From NCBI GenBank assembly GCA_900660155.1, contig CABFPE010000148.1, forward strand, positions 909,447 through 973,446: 64,000 nucleotides of DNA, written 5' to 3'. The position numbers were made by a program, and so were the translations under genes. Positions 47,690 through 64,000 of the stretch are shown here, in pieces; the first letter of the stretch is position 1, and each line of letters opens with the position of its first letter. The notes beneath the pieces were generated by a model, which saw only the letters and a program-made list of their open reading frames with translations, was not told where the DNA came from and searched no databases. This stretch comes from Hofstenia miamia. Its lineage: Eukaryota > Xenacoelomorpha > Acoela > Hofsteniidae.

Positions 47690-48330
47690 CGTCAATGTGT
47701 CAAAATCAATTCATTTATCTCTTCCCCTGCTCTTGCAGCTAGTGGCGACACTCAAGGTTCTGTGTTTGCTGTTCTTTTCTTCCTTGTTGCTATTAAAGAC
47801 CTCCCTCAATCTGTTCTAACTCATCCTGCTTACTGTATGTCGATGACACTGCACTTTCTTACTTTAGTAGGTTCTTGCCCCAATATCGCATCTGATCTTG
47901 AGCTGTTGCCTATTTGTTCTTCTGTTAACCATCTTGATCTTAGTCCTACAGAGATGTGCCATCTCCTTTTCAGTGTTCTCAACAAATCTACCTCTCCCAT
48001 TAAAAATTTCTCCTCTTCCTAATCATCTTCTAATTCAACTTGCTGCCAACTTAAATTGGACTGGACATGTGTCCTTGCGTTTCCTCAAAGCTAATTCCGC
48101 ACTCTTTCATAATAATCTCTTCAACGCCTCATCCGCGTAAGACTCGTTTTTCAAGTCCATTCCTATTCTTTATTGTTCTCGATGTTGTTGGCCATCTCGC
48201 CTCGCGCTTCAAGACATCTCTGCCTCCTTTCCTCTTCACTAATTCGTTCTCCCCCTGGGTTTCCCCATCAATTTGCTCCTATTTCATCTCTTGTTACTGT
48301 TCCCATTGCCGAAAAGCTTGAAGCTTGATT
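47690..48330 (+). mobile_element. LINE (non-LTR) reverse transcriptase relic
   Basis: The frame at about 47740-47815 reads SGDTQGSVFAVLFFLVAIKDLP, the [21 protein letters not shown] motif of LINE RTs. The catalytic box LYVDDTALSYFS follows near 47828-47862, but in another frame, so there is a frameshift between them. A thumb-like segment, LNWTGHVSLRFLKANSAL, lies at 48052-48106. A possible polyadenylation-type AATAAAG comes at about 48366. The type is compatible with Jockey/CR1-like LINEs. The 5' end and endonuclease are absent. Dead copy. Confidence 0.72.
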
Positions 48331-48744
48331 TTTATTCATTTGTATAGTTTTGAATTTGGCAGCCTAATAAAGTCTATTATTTGTATTAATTGTTCAATAT
48401 CCATCCTGTAACAAATTTCGCAAACCGGCTCCTTGTCAAAATGATATTGTATACTAGCTCTTAAGTGCTAAGGTATCTCCAAACGGTTGTTTGCGGCTAA
48501 ACTATAATAGATTTTCTTATTGCGGTTCAAATATTGTGCAAAATTGATTTTTCTGCAACCTTGAGAGGTTTGAGTGTCTAGGACTGGTGCACCTATGCAG
48601 ATTTTCATCTGTTTTCCCAATCTGAATTTATGAGTTTATGGGAAAGAATTCCAATGAAAGTTTCGTGTACAAATAGTAAAAAAATTATAAATATAAAATT
48701 ACTAAGCAAATCATAGTTTTATGGAGGTTTAACGATTATGTTTC

Positions 48745-48844
48745 CTATATATATATATATACACTTACACATATATAATTATACACACATATATATATAC
48801 ACATATATACACATACACACACGTGTATATATATATATATATAT
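48745..48844. repeat. (TA)n/(CA)n microsatellite
   Basis: Alternating TA and CA/TG runs of about 100 bp with a few interruptions. Confidence 0.9.
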
Positions 48845-49019
48845 TTGTTGCTTGAATACTAAGCTTCTTTAACATTTTATGACAAAAAACAACGAAAACT
48901 TTAATTGAGAGTACTTTCGGTACTTACTGTACCAAAATCAGACAAAACAAAATTATTTGGTGGTAAATTATAAATTTACAAATCATTAGTTAATTAAACT
49001 AAAACAAGTGAAGAGCTTG

Positions 49020-49470
49020 ATGAAATGAAGTATTTAAATTGGGTTTCTCTTCCTTAATATAAATAGATTCTGCGATTGTGGTGCATTTGTGTTTCATTAA
49101 AATATTAAAGTCAGATGTTGATGCTTTATGTATTTTTGAGTGCAGATAAATTTCGGATTGTAAGTGTCTTTTGGTTTCACCAATGTAGAAGCTGTCACAC
49201 CTCTGACAATTATATTCTTAAACAATTGATGAAACCAAAGGTTTTTGAATTAGATCTTTGCTACGAATTAAATTTGATGTTTTTTCCGAATTTAAAATTG
49301 GCATAATTCTTGATTTTCTTAGTTTTCTATTTAAATTATGTATAGATTTCTTAAGACGTGATTCGTGAGGTTTAATAAAAGGTAGTTTCCAAAATATATT
49401 ATCTTTGTGTTCTTGCGAATTGTATTTTAATGAAGAGGATTTTAGAGTTTCTTTTGATGTTTTTGCAATA
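49020..49470 (-). mobile_element. Penelope-like GIY-YIG endonuclease relic
   Basis: On the minus strand a stretch reads LPFIKPHESRLKKSIHNLNR, then (about 49205-49070) YNCQRCDSFYIGETKRHL with a downstream HSKIHKAS and, at the end, ESIYIKEEKPNLN. The pattern C-x2-C, YIGET-R-L, S-x-H and a terminal ES-IK-KP-LN is that of GIY-YIG nucleases joined to Penelope-like reverse transcriptases. The RT itself is not seen. A fragment only, broken. Confidence 0.65.
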
Positions 49471-49479
49471 ATTTTTCAG

Positions 49480-49502
49480 GATATATATATATATATATAT
49501 AC
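49480..49502. repeat. (AT)n microsatellite
   Basis: About 23 bp of alternating A and T, joining the Penelope-like relic to a MITE fragment. Confidence 0.9.
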
Positions 49503-49535
49503 TAATCAGTGATTTAAATAGACCAACATTGGGGA
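49503..49535. mobile_element. Fragment of the GATTTAAATC MITE family
   Basis: GTGATTTAAATAGACCAACA (from 49509) matches the right end of the complete MITE at 52505-52921 (GTGATTTAAATCGACCAACA). Only the terminal ~30 bp are present. Confidence 0.55.
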
Positions 49536-50133
49536 AGAGGGTAGTTAGATTGTACCTAGCCATACCTCATTCTTCCCAATTTAGAATTTCTGCTATTTTA
49601 AATGAAATTTTAAGTTTTGTAACAATGTCGACACTCAATCAAAAACACTAATATACCTATTAAAGAATTCACTTTTAAGCAGCATGGAGACCAACGTTCT
49701 TTCCCTAAATACGCGATGGCTATTAACTATCAGCTATCAATCTATTCTCTGTATTTGCTCTTTAAAATTGAAAGCCAAGTTAATATATTGGGCAATTATA
49801 TTTAGATAAAGTAGTTCCAACTTCTGAATTCAAAAAAAATTGTAATGGAATTGATTTACAATCAAACGTCAATTACAAACTATTGTACATTTAGATTAAT
49901 TTCACAACGTCACAATTTCTTTGACGAAACAGTTAATGTACAAAACAAATATTTACAAAACATATTTGAACAGAAGCTAAAGGAAAAGCGGATGCAAATG
50001 GACAAATTCTAATACTGCACAAATGTTTTGCAAAGAAGTCTGGCATAGGAAGACCAATCATAAAACCAAAAAGCCAGTGATAAATAAACTTAAATCTACA
50101 ACAACCTCTTGGAGGTCGAAGGATTAAAGAGAA
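49536..50133 (-). other. Probable Groucho 3' UTR and downstream DNA
   Basis: Non-coding sequence after the Groucho stop codon. No canonical AATAAA was found on the minus strand here, so the transcript end is not placed. Confidence 0.4.
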
Positions 50134-54073
<3,940 letters not shown>

Positions 54074-54219
54074 TCAATAATCTTCTTGTTGTGAATGTCC
54101 CATACTTGAACAATGCCGTCGCTGCAGCAACTGTAAAGTCGTTTGTTGTCTGGACTGATTGCAAGGGCGTAGCATGCGGCCGCCTGGGTGTCTAACTCTC
54201 CTATGATTGACGGACTCCC
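54074..54219 (-). CDS. gro: Groucho exon: WD40 blade with ACYALAISPD
   Basis: Codes GSPSIIGELDTQAAACYALA, then ISPDNKRLYSCCSDGIVQVW and DIHNKKII. The family has APACYALAISPD and CFSCCSDGNIAVWDL. It begins in phase 0 after TTTCAG and ends in phase 2 at GTATGA. Confidence 0.95.
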
Positions 54220-56740
<2,521 letters not shown>

Positions 56741-59618
56741 TTATATTATAAAACAAAATACATATATGCGAGGACTACTTAAGTAGTCTCTTGATATATG
56801 GAATAAGAGTTATAATGCCCACAACATTCTATAAACTCGGGACTCTTTTGCAATAATTTGACAACAGGACTTATACATTTTCATTTTGTGCAAAATGTTT
56901 GTGACTTCAATATGTTTTTCGATTTGTAGTTGCCATTAATGTATAAATCTAAGAGTTAAAATTTTAAAATGATAAGAAAAAAGACATTAAAGTAAAATTT
57001 TAATCCGAATTTCGCAAACACGTAAGTTGCAGTTTTTGTTTCAAAAAACAAGCATCAAAAATGGAATGAGCATTAAATTAGCGATTCTGAATTTATCAAA
57101 ATTAGAATGCAATTTGATAACTTAAATTTCAAGGGGTCTAATGTAAAATCGATAAAACAGTGTGAAAAGTAAACTTCACGCACAACAGCGCATTTTAGAA
57201 AATTGCCAACAACAAGTGTCAAATTTGGTTACATCAACCCTATTACCATGATTAATAATTTTATATTGAGTTTACAAAATGAATTTCAAATAAATGATGA
57301 GGTATTGTTTACATTTAATTTTGCAAGGCTGTAAAGTGAAAAAGTGATTATTTTAATTGTGATTTACTGGTATTAACGCAAACAGCCAGAGGACGTCTGG
57401 AAATGTGAATTAAACAAATGACGGAATGATTCATCGAAACCTACTGCGATAGCAACAAAGGGGAGGCAAGGAAATCAAGCGTGGAAGGAGGCGTTCGACT
57501 CAACTAAGCGTAAAAGCAACTACTATCCAATCATTATTTTGAATTAGTCCAACGATCAATACGTCAATTAATTATCAACCAATCAAACACCACAGAATTA
57601 AACACAACACCAGCACGTGAAAAGATACTTCACTAAAATCAAGTAATTTATACAATTTTGCCAATCATTCATGTGACAAAGTTTTGTGGAGTAAAGTATC
57701 AAGCAAGCATGGAATATTATTTAATAAATTCAAAAAATTAATATCAACACCTCACTGGAGACAGAAATGTTGCATTGGAATTGGAACACCCATGATTTTT
57801 TGACAGCTGACATTTTTTATGTTACACAATCATTCTTGCCCCAAGAAAGATGTTATGATTAATACTTGCAGTGAAACAGCACCGGGGTGCAAAGCAGTAA
57901 AATAAGTTGTAAAATAATTGTTAATAAGTGAAAGCCCATGATTAATAAGAAAATGACGACTGACGATCAAGAGTGAAAACAAATGACAAGATATAATCAT
58001 TTCATATACTAAAAAGAAATTGAGGATTAGATATTTGTGTTAAAACACTTTCAACGCTAATTAGTAAATTCCGAGTTGACCAACAATTAAAATTATTATC
58101 AATAAATAGTGTCATGCATTTATAATGGTTTTATAGGAAAAAAGTCTCGCTTAAAACACTATTTCCATTTCCGTATTGAGGATGGTAACCCTGTCTAAAC
58201 ACTAATTTAACATTTTTATAAAAAACCATCACTTATATTACTTGTGTTAATTCTTCTCGCAAGGATGTGAATCAGGGTGAAATTAGAAAATGGCCAGAAA
58301 CATTTTTTGCTTAAAACCTTTATGTAAACAAGCATGCTTAATTTTTTCCCAGCACTCAATATATCAAACTCCATTTTGACTGAAAACTTTAGCGTAGGTT
58401 TCTGTGATTTAATTAAAATAATATGTAATGATAGTAAAACCAGAGGTACAATAAATGATAATTCAAAAGCACATTGTATGTTGTAGTATTAGAGAGTGAA
58501 TAGCGCTTAGGATTTCATCTAAATAAAATTTAATTGACCTATATGAATCGCATATTGTACTGTACTATTTAAATATTGCAATACAGTGAATAATGTAGTC
58601 GGCTGTCTCAAAGCAGCCTAAACTTGATAGCCTACTACTACTATCATTTAAAATCGTAGGAAACGGCCGAAAATATGCTGTTATGACCATTGTCTTGGCC
58701 AGACCGATTGACAGAACTTCTTTTCAACATTGTGCATTACGCGGCAATAAAAAATCCAAAAATGATTGCCTAATGATCGCATACCACAGTAGTAATAAAA
58801 ACTGAACAGGATCAGACAATTTTCAATTGAATATTGACAAAAATATGCATAAGTATAAAGGTTCTCCTAGGGTTTTGCATCAATCATTCTAATTTTGGAA
58901 GAGTCATGCTGACATGATTAAGTCAAGATCTTACACAAATATTTCATTCACTATTGACATTTGGAGATATAAATACAAAATCTTTAAAAATAATTCAAAA
59001 TTCCGTTGTCATAAACAATTTAGGGAATTTATTATTCTTCATGCAATTCGAGATTAATATGGCGGTCTTCGTCATGATCTCGACATAATTGATTGAAATT
59101 ATGAAAGAAAATGTGAAACAAAGTAAAATAACATCAGCGACATATAGGAGGCTCCAGTGGCGGATACAGAAAATTGTAGAGGGGGTTCAAATGTATGATA
59201 AAATTCTAAGTGCAAAATTGGGTACTATTGCTTGTTGAAAAGCATTGAATTTTTAATTTTTAAAATTCAAAACTACGCGGGAACTTCATCATTTACTGAC
59301 TCCAAAAATGCAAATTTACGATTTGTGCAACTTCTCAAGACCCAACAGAATTTTTTATAAAATTGAATTATTTCATTGTTTTTAGCCCAAAGTAGTAATA
59401 TTGATAGTGGGCAAATGTGTAAAATTGTATCAAATTTTTCAACAAAATAATATTTTTAGAAACAACGGCATTTTTTGTAATATTTTTTACGAAAATATTC
59501 ACTGAATTAAATACACCATGTATTTCAAATTATAGGATTTCATTGTGCACTACAAATGAGAAAATTGTAGTGCATTTTTAATGATATAGGATTAAGTAAA
59601 TTACAAAATATTTACGTA

Positions 59619-60107
59619 CAATAATGAATGTGTGCCTAATCGTCAAATTTTGTTGAAGATTTTGAACAATGCAAGAAAATAAAAAATTCCATAATGCAAA
59701 AATCATGGTCAAATCAAGGAAATTTTAAATTTACAATAGCTTCTTATACAAGTGCTTCATATAAGGTTGGAGAAGGTGTATGTTGCTGAAGTCCACCTAT
59801 ATTATTGAATTTGAATACAAAAATTTGATGCACCCTATTGGGTACAACAGAANNNNNNNNNNNNNNNNNNNNNCAATAATGAATGTGTGCCTAATCGTCA
59901 AATTTTGTTGAAGATTTTGAACAATGCAAGAAAATAAAAAATTCCATAATGCAAAAATCATGGTCAAATCAAGGAAATTTTAAATTTACAATAGCTTCTT
60001 ATACAAGTGCTTCATATAAGGTTGGAGAAGGTGTATGTTGCTGAAGTCCACCTATATTATTGAATTTGAATACAAAAATTTGATGCACCCTATTGGGTAC
60101 AACAGAA
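59619..60107. repeat. Exact 234-bp repeat flanking an N run
   Basis: 59619-59852 and 59874-60107 are identical by eye, separated only by 21 N (59853-59873). This is the picture of two overlapping contig ends that were scaffolded without merging. Confidence 0.88.
59853..59873. other. Assembly gap (21 N)
   Basis: A run of N inside the hAT element. Confidence 0.97.
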
Positions 60108-61668
60108 TTTGGTTTGTAATTTTTTCCACAACTAACAAATTATTCTTATTTTAGAGGGGCCCAGGCCTCCTCACCCCCCCATCCCTCTGTATCCGCCCCT
60201 GGGAGGCTCATATGACAAACAATTAGGCCTTGAAGGCCAAATAATACAGCTTGATAAAGAATGAAGAATTGTTTTAAGTACGAGATTTGAAAATTTTTAA
60301 AGACTTTTCCATGAATGGATAAAATGTGCTTTATTTGATATATCAAATTAGAACAAATCAAAAATGGTTTATTCTAGCTACTAATACGTAAGGTCCAAAC
60401 TCAAGAATGATCCTTTTTACATAAAAAAATTGTTTTAGCATATTTCGAGAAACCATTTAAAAATTCCAAGGGTCAGATAATGTAAAAAAACTATCTCAGT
60501 TAATTTTCACTTAAATAGTACAATGATCTTTATAATATTGTATACTTTTTTCCATTATTGCTGTGAATTCGATTATTTTTTAGTTAAACAATCAATATTT
60601 AATATAATTACATAACTATTTATTATTATAGGTATTCTGTAAGATAAAGATTATCTGTAGTAAATGCACTTTCTTAATTAAAATATTTTTTTTACAAAAA
60701 ACGTTTTAAACGTTTAAGAGACAATGTTTCATTTGCTCTTAGACAGAACCATTTTAAGGTGCTAAAATTGTCTAAAAACGCATTGGATTATTTTAAACAT
60801 CAATATCCATTTTAAAACAGAAAGCACGTTTTGTTACTTTTTCAACAGAAGGCCGGTTATGAAAGCACGAAATGGGCGAATACCAAAAAAATGAAAAAAA
60901 ACACTTAAAAACCATGCTTATAACACTATGTATTAAATATGCCAACTCTGCCTATGAACGATGAAATTTCTCGTCGAATAAAGCAACGATTCCGCGAAAA
61001 ATATTTATTGGAATGAAACGCAGTTTGGACTTTCCATGTGATGTAAATGTTGAAAATTGGAAACGCCATAAAATGTTTAGAATCAGTTTGTAATCTCCAC
61101 CCTCCGCTCCTATCTTAAAATATCAACCAATCAAAAGGGATTCGCAAAATAATTTCTATTGTAAAATAAACCTCTTAAATATTGTACTAACAATTTATTA
61201 AACTACAATATGTTAACTGACTCATCAATTGAAAAGAATTTCCATTAATCGATTATCCGCCCGCATCTTTCAGAATGCAATTAGAAAGTGTTAAAGCATA
61301 AAAACAGCTAGCCCCGTCTATGCATTAAACACCAGATGAGCAAACAAAATATTGGACAATGAATATTTAAATAAAAGTTAAAACTAACAAAAGCAAAAGC
61401 TCATTACAGATCTATTAAAGTACAGCATATCCACGATTATGCAAACACCATTATATAAATAATGCATACTTCATTTAACAGAAGTTGTCAAGGAAGCAAA
61501 CACTGCACATTTATTATGTAAGATAAGTAGCCGGCAATCGATTCTCAATGAATATCCAAGAAGGTGTCTTGTTCAAAGTTGTAGACACCTCAACATTTAT
61601 GATGCCCGACTCGACCTGTAGCTCAAATAGTCTCGACCCACACACTATCCTACACCAATAGATTTACG

Positions 61669-62104
61669 CAGATATTTCAATTCAATTCTTCAACTCCAAT
61701 TCTCGATGATTCAATACCAATTTCAACTCCAATAATAAAATCAGTTTCGACTCCAACTCCATGATATTATGATTGCCGAAATGTGAGAACAGATATTTAA
61801 ACATTCATAAATATTTTTACACTTTTTACACAATTATAAATATTTTAAATAAATCATACCCATGAACGCAATAAATTAAGCTATAATCCGCGTCGTTAAT
61901 AGTGCGATAGGGCACTTATGCGGGTATAAGAAATAATTTTTCGCATGAGGTGGGATTTTAAAGTCAATTTAGAATGCCAATTTATAAATCAATTATGGCA
62001 TTTTTTCTAAATTCCAAATCTAATTCTCACACTAAGGAATTGGTCAATTCCAATTCCAGCAAAACTTTCAATTACCCATTCGTATGAAAGAATTGAAATC
62101 CCTG
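61669..62104. mobile_element. hAT-like MITE with (AACTCC/ATTCC)-type subrepeats
   Basis: The left end CAGATATTTCAATTC matches the inverted right end CAGGGATTTCAATTC at 13 of 15 bases. The flanks GATTTACG and GTATTACA may be a decayed 8-bp duplication (5 of 8). The interior is rich in AATTCCAATTCC and CGACTCCAACTCC words, common in such MITEs. No coding. Confidence 0.55.
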
Positions 62105-62541
62105 GTATTACACGCTAGTATTTTTAGTGTCAAAATGACATTTGCTAGATATCTAATATATTCAAAATTATACAACTGAATATATACATGCAGTAAGAGA
62201 AAATAATAACGATATGCGTTTTAAATAAATGATATTCTAGTAAAATGATTTTTTCATTTGATTTTTGATAGGTCATTGCTTGCTGATGCTGACCCGGGTC
62301 AAAGCAATTCACGTCTTTGGCTTGCAACAATATCAACTATTTTGAAATTGCAAAAATCTAAAATTTTAGTATCAATTGCTCATGTAACACTTTACCTACC
62401 ATAAAACCATAAATGATTCTCATCCTACATTCTGCATTGCGTCACCGGTGACGCAGTGTTATGCTTTCGATGAAATTCGGAGTTCATGCTACCAAAATAG
62501 GTTTGGTAGGCAGTGGTAGGTTAAATAAAATGTGAACTTAC

Positions 62542-62736
62542 TGGAAGTCGAATTAATGCCAGCCAGAGCACCTCCTTGATGCATTCTTTGTGCGAATCCC
62601 ATGTGATCGAAAGTTGGTCGGTATCCAGTAGCGGGCATGGTTGGGGAAATGTTGTTTGAAAGCATTGGCTCAACAGCTGGTGGGAATGCAGCAAACGGAT
62701 GCATTGGAGTAGGGTTTGGACGACTCAGCGGATGCA
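62542..62736 (-). CDS. gro: Groucho exon: SP-linker end
   Basis: Pro/Met/His-rich sequence HPLSRPNPTPMHPFAAFPPA through MHQGGALAGINSTS, the low-complexity Ser/Pro region just before the WD40 domain. It starts with TG (phase 1) after TTTTAG and ends in phase 1 before GTAAGT, fitting the next exon. Assignment rests on phase fit and composition, since this region is poorly conserved in the family. Confidence 0.82.
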
Positions 62737-64000
62737 CTAAAATTCACAATTCACTATCAAAAACATACAAATGAAACTTAATGCAAATGATACTTTTAAC
62801 CTTTCACTGTCTAAGCCATATTTCAGAAAATACCTCACATGCTTTTTGTGTATTTTTTAACATTGTCGACTGACCCAAATATGGGGGACACGCTTATGAG
62901 TAATATGTCGCATATGTCCGTATATGTAAATATAGACTGAAAGGGTTAAATAAGACAGTTTCTACACGTAAAAACCAGAAGCATCATACAAAATATTATA
63001 ATATATTATACATGCATTCATTTTGTTATAATTTGTCAGGAAAAAAAATTAAAACAAGTTGTCACAGTCAACGCATCTGAATATTGAGAATAATAACCTC
63101 GTATGAATGACGAAACTGATAGGAATCGAAGGAAGTCCTTCTGAAATGGCTTCCTATAACTGTGCAAGTATTCACCATCCGTAAAATGTGTGTCAATTGT
63201 GATTCTGTAAATAATTGCTGTTTCATTATTCACTTCGTAGTTTGAGAATACTCAAGATCAAGAGTTGAAATTTTGAATGCAATAACACTGATAATCAATA
63301 AAATTTTGATACAAAGAGATACCACTTGAAATTGATGAACACATCGAGAGTTTACTGCCAAAAGTGGATATATCAATAAACCAATTTTAAGAAAACAGCA
63401 TCCTTGTGTTCTTTGGTCACAAGAATTAAATGATTCAATTAACTGAAAATCATATTTTCCATACGTGTACATGTACCCAAGACCTATTCACGCATTGTCT
63501 AAAATCTAACGGACGCGACTCCGACGAGCATGATGACGAATGCGAGGATTTTACATGTACTGTAGACCACATACACAAGCCATGTACAAACTCAGTCTCG
63601 CAGATCCTTTACCCCTCTAAGGAACTCGGTCAACTTAATTCTAATTCGTTAAGCAACATTAGACAAAATTGACTAAATTCGATCACATGAGCTAGCGGAA
63701 TAGATTTGGCTGAAATGTTCACCTCGGCTAAGGTCATAAAGTCAGCCATATCTATATTTAGCTCTATTGAGAGAGCGACATATATACTTACTCTTTCTTT
63801 CCTTCTCATAAGGCAAAATGATAAACATTTTGGCACATGCAAAGTACTTTTGATTTCACTGCAAAACTAAACTCAATTTTTGAAAATGTGATGTATTCCC
63901 TTTTGGCAGTAAGCTCGGTAATGATTAAGATTATTTTATAAACGATTGGTGAATTTTGCTGAAGAATGATGTACATAGGTTATGATATACTGAATGGGTG
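62737..64000 (-). other. Probable upstream Groucho intron, no exon seen
   Basis: I scanned both strands for Q, GP or CcN sequence and found none. The preceding exon must end in phase 1 and lies beyond the window. Confidence 0.5.

Larger units (their letters stand above)
59155..60201. mobile_element. Non-autonomous hAT element with assembly gap
   Basis: Ends CAGTGGCGGATACAGA and CAGGGGCGGATACAGA (inverted, one mismatch). It is flanked by a perfect 8-bp duplication GGAGGCTC (59147-59154 and 60202-60209). No transposase frame. The true length is probably about 790 bp, because 234 bp are repeated across the N run. Confidence 0.9.

Noticed and set aside
49536-50133. Polyadenylation signal for Groucho
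   Set aside because: Only non-canonical hexamers are visible on the minus strand, too weak to annotate.
63430-63672. Acidic Cys-containing frame (NGRDSDEHDDEC) as a Groucho CcN exon
   Set aside because: It is on the opposite strand to Groucho and has no matching splice phase or family motif.

Overview
The window is AT-rich eukaryotic DNA from an invertebrate animal. The anchor is a Groucho/TLE co-repressor gene, whose last six exons lie on the minus strand between 62736 and 50134 with GT-AG introns of 1.0 to 5.8 kb. The species cannot be named from the sequence. Intron density, AT content, hAT-type MITEs and long Ty3/gypsy elements fit many invertebrates, such as tunicates, flatworms or cnidarians.

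Layout. 1-780 holds the 5' part of a DNA-transposon transposase with an N-terminal RING-H2 finger, followed by a 20-bp minisatellite (1255-1622). 2144-42120 is a 40-kb nest of decayed Ty3/gypsy LTR elements from three related families: A (LTR about 1.1 kb, TGTAGCAT...ATGCTACA), B (LTR about 0.9 kb, TGTAGAGT...GATTCTACA) and C (seen only as LTRs, TGTAACATCC...GATACTACA). Order: B-LTR piece, element A0 (+) with a C-LTR inside, element B0 (+), stacked A-LTRs, elements A2, A1 and A3 (all -), then element B1 (+) with both LTRs. 42121-50133 has small pieces: hAT-like MITEs, C-LTRs, a LINE reverse-transcriptase relic, a Penelope-like GIY-YIG relic and microsatellites. 50134-62736 is Groucho, with three MITE insertions in its introns. 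62737-64000 is probably more Groucho intron.

Most notable: families A and B both carry a long third reading region (ORF3, up to about 3 kb) downstream of integrase. Its protein keeps at least five sequence blocks between families but I do not recognise it, and no fragment shows a signal peptide or membrane helix. The spacer between pol and ORF3 holds an array of small hairpins: in family A the stems vary while the loop keeps a TTGA(A/G)TC core, and in family B other repeated hairpins fill the same place. This looks like an undescribed RNA signal tied to an undescribed third gene. All LTR copies here are fossils with many breaks.

Several stretches look like assembly products. A 234-bp exact repeat flanks the gap at 59853-59873, a near-duplicate flanks the gap at 30514-30527, single n bases sit at jumps between repeat segments, and 20404-22520 holds duplicated blocks.
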